A model generated the notes under the pieces. That model had not been told where the DNA came from, searched no databases, and saw nothing but the letters and a program-made list of their open reading frames with translations. DNA of 64,000 bases from NCBI GenBank assembly GCA_011523385.1, contig WTGX01000033.1, positions 1 to 64,000 of the forward strand, read 5' to 3'. The translations under genes were made by a program, and so were the position numbers. Of the stretch, positions 41,912 through 48,789 are shown in pieces. The DNA comes from Nitrospira sp. (GTDB lineage: Bacteria > Nitrospirota > Nitrospiria > Nitrospirales > UBA8639). Within the stretch, counting starts at the first letter, position 1, and each line of letters opens with the position of its first letter.

Positions 41912-42994
41912 TCAGGAATGGGCGGGATACGAGCCAAGCACTTTCATGAACAAACACCGGCCTTTCAGTTCCTCGATGGTCCGGCGGATCCGGTCTTCTT
42001 GCATATGTCCTTCAAAATCGACAAAAAAGATATATTCCCAGGCCTTGCGACGCGAGGGTCGCGACTCGATTTTGGTCATGCTGATGCCGTTGGAGGCAAA
42101 GGGCCGCAACAGGTCATAGAGCGCCCCGGCCCTGTCCTTCACCGACAGCATGACGGACGTCTTGTCCTTTCCCGTGGGTTCGGCGCCATGCCGGCACAAC
42201 ACGAGGAATCGCGTGCAGTTGTTGATGTTGTCCTCGATACGCGATTTCAACACGTGCAGGCCGTACATGTTCGCCGCCAGTTCGGAAGCAATGGCCGCGG
42301 CGCGCGGTTCCTCCAGGCACCGTTCGGCCGCCCGGGAGGTGCTTGGGGATTCCACCAGCGGCACCGCGGCCACGTGGGTCTTCAGCCAATTCCGGCACTG
42401 CGCCAAGGCGTGCGAATGGGAATAGATCTTCTCGATGTCCTCGATCCGCTCGCTCTTCGACATGAGATGATGGGATATTTCCAGCAGGACTTCCCCGTAG
42501 ATCATCAGGTTCGAGTCGATAAACATGTCGAGGGTATGATTCACCACGCCTTCGGTCGAGTTTTCGATCGGTACGACCCCATAGATCGCGCGCTCGCGTT
42601 CCACGGCGTCAAACACTTCCTGAATCCCGTTGACCGGCACGTATTGGGCGGAGTCGCCGAATTTTCCCAGGGCCGCCAAATGCGTAAACGTGGCAGAAGG
42701 TCCCAGGTACGCGATGGTCTGCGCGCCTTCCAACGACAATGAGGCGGACATAATTTCCCGGTACACCGGGCGAATTGCCTCGTTGGGAAAGGGGCCGGTG
42801 TTCTGATGTAACAGACGTTCCACCACGAAGGCCTCCCGTCCCGCGGTGTGCAGCAGGGCATCAGGGGCCGCCTGCCGTTTGGCCTTGCCGATCGTGATGA
42901 CGTGACCGGAGCGCTCATTGAGGAGCCGCAGGATCTCATCGTCCAACCGATCAATTTCCTTGCGGGCTGCGTCTATTTTTTGTTGTTCCGACAT
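41912..42994 (-). CDS. pheA: Bifunctional chorismate mutase/prephenate dehydratase
   Basis: A P-protein of 360 residues for phenylalanine synthesis. Residues 1-90 are an AroQ chorismate mutase (IDRLDDEILRLLNERSGHVI, then VYREIMSASLSLEGAQ). Residues 92-270 are prephenate dehydratase, with YLGPSATFTHLAALGKFG, GVVPIENSTEGVVNHTLDM and LVESPSTSRAAERCLE. Residues 280-350 are the ACT domain (TSVMLSVKDRAGALYDLLRP, ESRPSRRKAWEYIFFVD), which binds phenylalanine for feedback inhibition. The gene is first in the superoperon, preceded by a 500-bp intergenic region. Complete, ATG 42994. Confidence 0.97.
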   Translation of the reverse strand: MSEQQKIDAARKEIDRLDDEILRLLNERSGHVITIGKAKRQAAPDALLHTAGREAFVVERLLHQNTGPFPNEAIRPVYREIMSASLSLEGAQTIAYLGPSATFTHLAALGKFGDSAQYVPVNGIQEVFDAVERERAIYGVVPIENSTEGVVNHTLDMFIDSNLMIYGEVLLEISHHLMSKSERIEDIEKIYSHSHALAQCRNWLKTHVAAVPLVESPSTSRAAERCLEEPRAAAIASELAANMYGLHVLKSRIEDNINNCTRFLVLCRHGAEPTGKDKTSVMLSVKDRAGALYDLLRPFASNGISMTKIESRPSRRKAWEYIFFVDFEGHMQEDRIRRTIEELKGRCLFMKVLGSYPAHS

Positions 42995-43223
42995 ACCGTG
43001 ACCTGCGCCATCCTAGCGTACGATTGAGCATACGCAGACGCACCCGTCATTGCAAGAAAACAGCGGCGTCAGCCGACGCAACCGCAAGAAAGATGGATCG
43101 GAAAAGACCGGGAGATTCGCCTCAAATTGAAAACTGGAAATGGCCGGGGAAATAGGATAGGCTCACGCCGCCACGTAAGGCTTTGTCTATGGCCCGCGTT
43201 AATTGTCTGCGTTTATTCATTCA

Positions 43224-43383
43224 GTTGTAGCGGCCGCATCCCGGGTCAAAGCCCGGGACATGCCTTATGCGGCCAACAGGAAACGGCGCGATAAGGCATG
43301 TCCCTGCCTTCGAGCAGGGATCGCGCGGCTACAAATAATGCAAAAGAATAACGACACTGGATTCCCGCGTGCGCGGGAATTCG
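43224..43383. repeat. Family D element and family E piece between pheA and the trehalose operon
   Basis: A family D element (43224-43334) is bounded by GTTGTAGC and GGCTACAA inverted ends. It holds two inner hairpins: ATCCCGGGTC/AAAGCCCGGGA and CCCTGCCTTCGAGCAGGGA, each next to a copy of GGCATGTCCC or GACATGCC. CTGGATTCCCGCGTGCGCGG, a family E piece, follows at 43361-43380. No gene is seen in 42995-43516. Confidence 0.85.
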
Positions 43384-43516
43384 CGGGCGAGTACTTATTT
43401 TCGTATCAATGAAAAAAGAGTCAACGTAACCCAGAGCTCACGGTTTCAGCATCGTTTTGTAGCCCTCTCTCGGTACACTTTCACGATAGAGCCGGTAAAG
43501 GGATTATTTTTGCGAC

Positions 43517-45085
43517 ATGACGGATCAACCCATCTTGGAGTTGAGCAGTTTCGACGCCGCGATTTTCGACCTTGACGGGGTCATCACCAGGACCGCGTCG
43601 GTTCATGCGGCCGCGTGGAAACACCTGTTTGATGAGTATCTCCGGACGCAAACCGGGGAGCCGTTTCACGCCTTCGACCCCGTCAATGATTATTGCGCCT
43701 ACGTGGACGGCAAACCCAGGTACGACGGCGTGACCGGTTTTCTGGCCTCCCGCGGCATCACGCTGCCCCATGGCGACCCCTCGGACCCGCCGGAGCAGGA
43801 GACCATTTGCGGGCTGGGAAATCGCAAGAACGTCCAGTTCCTGAAAGCCCTGCACGAGAACGGAGTGGAGGTCTTTCCCTCGACTGTTGCGCTCATGCGA
43901 CTGCTCAAGTCACTGGGCAAAAAAACCGCCGTGGTCACGGCCAGCGAAAACGGCCGAGTCATCGTGCAAGCCGCGGGGGTGACGGACCTGTTCGAGGTGA
44001 TGGTGGATGGCCGCGATGCCCGCGCCTTGGGCCTGCGCGGGAAACCGCACCCCGACACCTTCTTGAGAGCCGCCGAATGTTTGGAGGTGCTGCCTCAACG
44101 AGCCGTGGTGTGTGAAGACGCGTTGGCCGGGGTGGAAGCCGGCCGGGTCGGATGTTTCGGCCTGGTCGTGGGCCTTGATCGCGTCGGCCAGGCCGAAGCC
44201 CTGCACGCCCACGGCGGCGACGTGGTCGTCCCGGATTTGGAAGAACTCGTCGTCCAAGACGAAGCCGGAATCACGTGGCGCAGCGCCACGGCCCTGCCGT
44301 CCGCGCTCGATCGATTCGACGACGTGCTGGCACGGATGGGTCCACAACCTGTGGTGGTGTTTCTCGATTACGACGGCACCCTGACGCCGATTGTGGACCG
44401 TCCCGACCTGGCCGTGTTGGCGCAGGACGTGCGGGACGTGCTTGACGCGTTGAGTCATCAATGTCCGGTCGGAATCATCAGCGGCCGGGACCGCAAGGAC
44501 GTCACGGATCTCGTCAACCTGAACTCGCTGATCTACGCCGGCAGCCATGGGTTTGACATTGCCGGGCCGGAACACTTCGCCCTGTCCCATGAAGTCGGAA
44601 CGCAGTTTTCCAAGGCCCTCGATCACGCGGAGGCCATGCTGCGGCCTCTCCTCGAACCCGTTGCCGGCACCCTGATCGAGCGAAAAAAATTCTCCATCGC
44701 CGTGCACTATCGCCTGGTCGATCCCGGTGAGGTCTCCAGGGTCGAAGAGGCCGTCACCCGGGCCATGGCCGAATCTCCCGATCTCCGGCGCTCGGCAGGC
44801 AAGATGGTCTTTGAAATGCAACCGCAACTCGACTGGGACAAAGGGAAAGCCCTGTTGTGGTTGCTGGAGGGTCTGAAATGGAAGGAGTGCCAATACCAGC
44901 CCATGTATCTCGGCGACGACCTGACGGACGAACACGCGTTTCGTGAGTTGGTGGAGCGTGGCGTGGGGATCGTGGTGGAACACGGCTCGCGCTTTTCGTC
45001 TGCTTCTTTTTCATTACAAGACCCCCGCGAGGTGAAAGAATTTCTCATGCGATTGAGTCGTCACCTGGAAAGCCGCACGCCATGA
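43517..45085 (+). CDS. Fusion of beta-phosphoglucomutase-type HAD and trehalose-6-phosphate phosphatase
   Basis: A 522-residue protein with two HAD phosphatase domains in series. Residues 10-245 resemble beta-phosphoglucomutase: nucleophile DLDGVITRTASVHAAAW, cap with DYCAYVDGKPRYDGVTGFL, then VVTASENGR and VCEDALAGVEAGRVGCFG. Residues 275-515 resemble OtsB: FLDYDGTLTPIVDRP, VGIISGRDRKDVTDLV, YAGSHGFDIAGP and YLGDDLTDEHAFREL. The first would interconvert beta-glucose 1-phosphate and glucose 6-phosphate; the second would make trehalose from trehalose 6-phosphate. The next gene (ATGA overlap) is a GH65 phosphorylase that releases beta-glucose 1-phosphate. No otsA is in the window. The roles are inferred from family motifs. 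Confidence 0.9.
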   Translation: MTDQPILELSSFDAAIFDLDGVITRTASVHAAAWKHLFDEYLRTQTGEPFHAFDPVNDYCAYVDGKPRYDGVTGFLASRGITLPHGDPSDPPEQETICGLGNRKNVQFLKALHENGVEVFPSTVALMRLLKSLGKKTAVVTASENGRVIVQAAGVTDLFEVMVDGRDARALGLRGKPHPDTFLRAAECLEVLPQRAVVCEDALAGVEAGRVGCFGLVVGLDRVGQAEALHAHGGDVVVPDLEELVVQDEAGITWRSATALPSALDRFDDVLARMGPQPVVVFLDYDGTLTPIVDRPDLAVLAQDVRDVLDALSHQCPVGIISGRDRKDVTDLVNLNSLIYAGSHGFDIAGPEHFALSHEVGTQFSKALDHAEAMLRPLLEPVAGTLIERKKFSIAVHYRLVDPGEVSRVEEAVTRAMAESPDLRRSAGKMVFEMQPQLDWDKGKALLWLLEGLKWKECQYQPMYLGDDLTDEHAFRELVERGVGIVVEHGSRFSSASFSLQDPREVKEFLMRLSRHLESRTP

Positions 45086-47472
45086 GCGACTGGGCATTGA
45101 TCTACGACGGATTCGATCCCGCGAAGGAACGCCTGCGCGAAGCCCTCTGTACGCTGGGGAACGGTTACTTTGCCACCCGCGGAGCGGCTCCCGAAGCCCA
45201 CGCCGATGCCACGCATTACCCGGGGACATACCTGGCCGGCGGATACAACCGGTTGCAGACCGGGATCGAAGGCCGGACGATCGAGAACGAAGATCTCGTG
45301 AACCTGCCGAATTGGTTGGTCCTCACCTTTCGCCATCCCGGCGAGGAGTGGTTCAACATTCAGGCCGTTGATCTGCTCTCGTACCAACAGACCTTGGACC
45401 TGAAGGCCGGAGTCCTGCATCGTTCGTATCAATTTCAGGACCGCGAAGGGCGAAAGACCACGGTGAACAGCCGCCGGTTCGTCCATTTGGGTGATCCGCA
45501 TCTCGCCGGGTTGGAGATCGTAATCACCCCTGACAATTGGTCCGGCCCATTGGAGATCCATACCGGCCTCGACGGCCGGGTTCGCAACACCGGCGTGCCG
45601 CGCTACGCGGCTCTGAACAACCGCCACTTATCTCCCCTCGAAGCCTCCGCGTTCAGCCACGACGGGATCTTTCTGTGTACGGAGACGACTCAATCGAAAG
45701 TCCGCATCGCCCAAGCCGCGCGCACTGGGTGCTTTCCGGATACGGCCTGGACGGACCTGCCCAGGACCCCGGTGCAGGAACGGGACTACATTGGCCAGGA
45801 ATGTACGATTCCCATGACGGAAGGCCAGCCCCTGACCATTGAAAAAATCGCGTCGTTGTACACCTCACGCGATCACGGTATATCCGAATGCGGAGAAGAG
45901 GCCCGCGATGCCCTCGTGCATGCCGGCAGGTTCGAGGATTTGCTCCGCTCGCATACTCAACGCTGGAATCAGGTCTGGCAGCAGTGTGACTTGGGCCTGC
46001 AAGGTGACGAAGACTCCCAGCTCACGCTACGGTTGCACCTCTTTCACCTGTTGCAAACGGTCTCGTCGCATACGGTCGAATTGGACGCGGGCGTCCCTGC
46101 GCGGGGGTGGCACGGCGAGGCGTATCGTGGACACATTTTCTGGGACGAACTGTATATTTTCCCGGTGTTGAACCTGCGATTCCCTGCCCTGACGAAGGCG
46201 CTGTTGTTGTACCGGCATCGACGCCTCGAACAGGCCAGACGAAATGCGGCCCAGACCGGATTCAGCGGGGCCATGTATCCCTGGCAAAGCGGCAGCAACG
46301 GCCGCGAAGAAAGCCAAGTCCTGCACCTGAACCCCAAATCCGGCCGATGGATCCCGGACCTGAGCACGCTTCAACGCCATGTGAACGCGGCCATTGCCTA
46401 TAATATCTGGGAGTACGTCGAAGCCACCGACGACTGGGAGTTTCTTTCCACACAGGGCGCGGAAATGTTCCTGGAGATCGCCAGGTTTTGGGTCAGCGCC
46501 ACATCATATAATCCCGACAAGGAACGCTATGAGATTTTACGGGTGATGGGACCCGATGAATACCACGATCAGTATCCGGATTCCGAAACCCCCGGGTTGA
46601 ACAACAACGCCTATACCAACGTCATGGTCGTATGGATTCTATGCCGGGCCTTGGAGCTCCTGGACCGGCTCGCGGCGTCAACCCGTACCGAAGTTCGGGA
46701 CCTCCTGCACGTCAGCCCCACCGAGGTCGCCTTGTGGGAAGACATCAGCCGGAAGATGTTCGTGCCGTTTCACGACGAGGGGATCATCAGTCAATTCGAA
46801 GGGTATGAGGCATTGGCGGAATTTGAGTGGGGACGCTACCGGCAGAAATACGGGGACATCCACCGGCTGGACCGAATCCTGGAAGCCGAAGGGGACTCCA
46901 CGAACCGGTACAAACTCTCCAAACAGGCCGACGTGCTGATGCTCTTTTACCTGTTTTCGCCGGAGGAGCTGCGTGACCTGTTCGAGCGGCTGGGCTATGC
47001 CTTCCGGACGGACACCATGTCACGGAACGTTGAGTATTACTCGAAACGGACGGCCCACGGGTCCTCCCTCAGCCGGGTGGTGCATGCCTGGGTTATGACG
47101 AGATCCGACCCGGAACTGGCCTGGGAACTGTTCAAGGATGCGTTGGGCGTGGACGTGTCTGATCTGCAAGCCGGCACCACCGCGGAAGGCATCCACACGG
47201 GAGCCATGGCCGGGACAGTGGATCTGATGCAGCGCGCCTATACGGGATGGGAAAGCAGGGACGGCACGCTGTGTTTCAATCCCTGCCTTCCACCGAAAGT
47301 CGAAGCGCTTCATCTCCGGGTGAGGTATCGCGGGCACTCCCTGGATGTGACCGTGACCCAGGACACCTTTCAGCTAACCTCACGCCCGGGTCTTACGGCC
47401 CCGATTCAGGTGTCCGTCAAGGGCCAAGCCCACACCCTCGCACCCGGGCACACCATCAAGACGAACCTGTAA
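45082..47472 (+). CDS. Glycoside hydrolase family 65 phosphorylase (trehalose/kojibiose/maltose type)
   Basis: A 796-residue GH65 enzyme. The N-terminal beta-sandwich includes TLGNGYFATRGAAPE and YPGTYLAGGYNRL. The (alpha/alpha)6 barrel carries GWHGEAYRGHIFWDELYIFP and the general-acid Glu in RVMGPDEYHDQYPDSE. NNNAYTNVMVVWIL and YKLSKQADVLMLFYLFSPEE follow, with HGSSLSRVVHAWVMTRSDPE and AGTTAEGIHTGAMAGTVDL near the C-terminus. Phosphorylases of this family split alpha-glucosides with phosphate to beta-glucose 1-phosphate. The upstream fused beta-PGM/OtsB suggests trehalose as substrate. Start overlaps the previous stop (ATGA). Specificity is not proven by sequence. Confidence 0.93.
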   Translation: MSDWALIYDGFDPAKERLREALCTLGNGYFATRGAAPEAHADATHYPGTYLAGGYNRLQTGIEGRTIENEDLVNLPNWLVLTFRHPGEEWFNIQAVDLLSYQQTLDLKAGVLHRSYQFQDREGRKTTVNSRRFVHLGDPHLAGLEIVITPDNWSGPLEIHTGLDGRVRNTGVPRYAALNNRHLSPLEASAFSHDGIFLCTETTQSKVRIAQAARTGCFPDTAWTDLPRTPVQERDYIGQECTIPMTEGQPLTIEKIASLYTSRDHGISECGEEARDALVHAGRFEDLLRSHTQRWNQVWQQCDLGLQGDEDSQLTLRLHLFHLLQTVSSHTVELDAGVPARGWHGEAYRGHIFWDELYIFPVLNLRFPALTKALLLYRHRRLEQARRNAAQTGFSGAMYPWQSGSNGREESQVLHLNPKSGRWIPDLSTLQRHVNAAIAYNIWEYVEATDDWEFLSTQGAEMFLEIARFWVSATSYNPDKERYEILRVMGPDEYHDQYPDSETPGLNNNAYTNVMVVWILCRALELLDRLAASTRTEVRDLLHVSPTEVALWEDISRKMFVPFHDEGIISQFEGYEALAEFEWGRYRQKYGDIHRLDRILEAEGDSTNRYKLSKQADVLMLFYLFSPEELRDLFERLGYAFRTDTMSRNVEYYSKRTAHGSSLSRVVHAWVMTRSDPELAWELFKDALGVDVSDLQAGTTAEGIHTGAMAGTVDLMQRAYTGWESRDGTLCFNPCLPPKVEALHLRVRYRGHSLDVTVTQDTFQLTSRPGLTAPIQVSVKGQAHTLAPGHTIKTNL

Positions 47473-47522
47473 CCGCCGGCCCGGGCCCTGCCACGGCCCG
47501 GGCCCATGATCGCCGGATCTCT

Positions 47523-48317
47523 TCACAATCGACTCAATTCGTGTTGCGCCACGGCCGAGAAAACCGCCTTCACCAACCTATCCTTGCCGATTGGTTTCAT
47601 GAGGAAATCCTTCACCCCGTCACGAATCATCCCCGCCAACTTTTCGGAGCGAAGCACGTAGGATTGCATGTCCCGTTCCCGTTGAATCAGCATCCACAAG
47701 AGTTTGGAGGCCGCTCCGCCGAGCACTTCGACCAGGTCATGCTTGTTCTCGACGATGACCGCCTCCATGGCCGGATCACCGGTGACGTCGATCAGCAGAT
47801 CCACGTGTTCGTCGCGGATCAGGTTCATCGGCTCAGGCACCACCGGGATTTCAAATTCCTGCGCGAACCGTAAGCCGGTGGCCTCGGGATCTTTGTCCGT
47901 GATGCCCACCACCTGCGCGTCCGGGAGATGAAGGAACACGTCGAGCAACGCCCGCCCGCCTTTCCCCGCCCCTACGATGCCGATCCGAATGGCCGAAGAA
48001 CCGGAAACCTCTCCTTCGAGCATGCCGGTCAAGGCGATCAAAGGAATGTGCGGGAATTGGGATTTAAAATAATTCAGGGAACCGACACCCAACTTCTTGT
48101 CGATATCCGTAATCACCACGTCAAGCAACAACGGATTTTCGCCTTCCTTGACCACGTCGATGGCCCGGTCTTCCGTGTCGGCCTCCAACACGTCGAATCC
48201 CGCGGTCTCCAGGGTGGCACGCATCTCTGCGCAAATACCGGGATCATCCTCGATCAACAACACGCGCCCGTTTCCCGGTTTGGAGCCAAACATTGCAGCA
48301 GTTTTTGGTTCAGTCAT
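47523..48317 (-). CDS. Receiver domain apparently interrupted by an NAD-binding Rossmann domain
   Basis: A 264-residue protein. Residues 18-99 are the first four strands of a response-regulator receiver: acid pair in LLIEDD (24-25), phosphoacceptor Asp71 in VVITDID, Thr97 in LIALTGM. At about residue 105 a Rossmann domain begins (IRIGIVGAGKGGRALLDVF, GxGxxG at 116-121) with GITDKDP and DLLIDVTGDPAM. It resembles Gfo/Idh or DapB N-termini and runs to about 215. Then the chain returns to receiver-like sequence: GVKDFLMKPIGKDRLVKAV, with the conserved Lys at 241 and helix 5. No output domain is visible. ATG 48317 has AAGGAGG at good spacing. The function is unknown; NAD- or redox-linked signalling is my inference. 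Confidence 0.75.
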   Translation of the reverse strand: MTEPKTAAMFGSKPGNGRVLLIEDDPGICAEMRATLETAGFDVLEADTEDRAIDVVKEGENPLLLDVVITDIDKKLGVGSLNYFKSQFPHIPLIALTGMLEGEVSGSSAIRIGIVGAGKGGRALLDVFLHLPDAQVVGITDKDPEATGLRFAQEFEIPVVPEPMNLIRDEHVDLLIDVTGDPAMEAVIVENKHDLVEVLGGAASKLLWMLIQRERDMQSYVLRSEKLAGMIRDGVKDFLMKPIGKDRLVKAVFSAVAQHELSRL

Positions 48318-48469
48318 GATGCCCCTCCTTGATGAAAAAGCCCATAATGACTTTCCCCTCCCCGCACTGCGCCCCATATCGAGAGACCGAGCTGACGGCT
48401 TTCCGACCTCGTCGAATCCCTCGACCGTTCACGTGCGGAAAGGATCCGGTTTCGTGATCAGAAAAGAAA

Positions 48470-48585
48470 ACTAAAAAAGCCCTTTGGATCGTTCACGGTC
48501 CAAAGGGCTTTGTCTCGATCTTGCCTGCCACAGGCTGTCCAGGAAGCTACCCCATCACCTGCCTCTTTTTTAAAAAGTTTCTCTT
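48470..48585 (-). ncRNA. Possible small RNA or attenuated leader upstream of the receiver gene
   Basis: The promoter at 48592-48620 and the intrinsic terminator at 48476-48511, both on the minus strand, bracket about 115 nt with no useful reading frame. The segment contains a short hairpin-prone part (CCTGGACAGCCTGTGGCAGG). It matches no RNA family I know. Read-through would continue about 160 nt to the receiver gene. Confidence 0.4.
48476..48511 (-). terminator. Intrinsic terminator in the leader of the receiver gene
   Basis: AAAGCCCTTTGGA (48476-48488) pairs with TCCAAAGGGCTTT (48499-48511), a 13-bp perfect stem with a 10-base loop. On the minus strand it is followed by TTTT, so it terminates leftward transcription 160 bp before the receiver gene. 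No gene ends upstream of it on that strand. Confidence 0.85.
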
Positions 48586-48591
48586 AATAAA

Positions 48592-48620
48592 ATGATAAGC
48601 CTGTTTCCCCGAACAGTCAA
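48592..48620 (-). promoter_or_regulatory. Sigma-70-type promoter, leftward
   Basis: On the minus strand TTGACT (48620-48615), a 17-base spacer and TATCAT (48597-48592) make a near-consensus promoter. Transcription would start near 48585, directly upstream of the terminator at 48476-48511. Confidence 0.6.
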
Positions 48621-48789
48621 TAAAAAGGCGGCCCGATTCGAGCGCTTTAGCTGCATTCTTCCTCATTGGATTGATAGAATGGCGGATCGCCGAGGCCACC
48701 GGCATCCACGACCGTTGCCGAGCCGACGCCCATCCGTTGTATACGGTGCTCCTCCTGACGAAGGCAACGCAAGAGCCAGGCTGACAATC

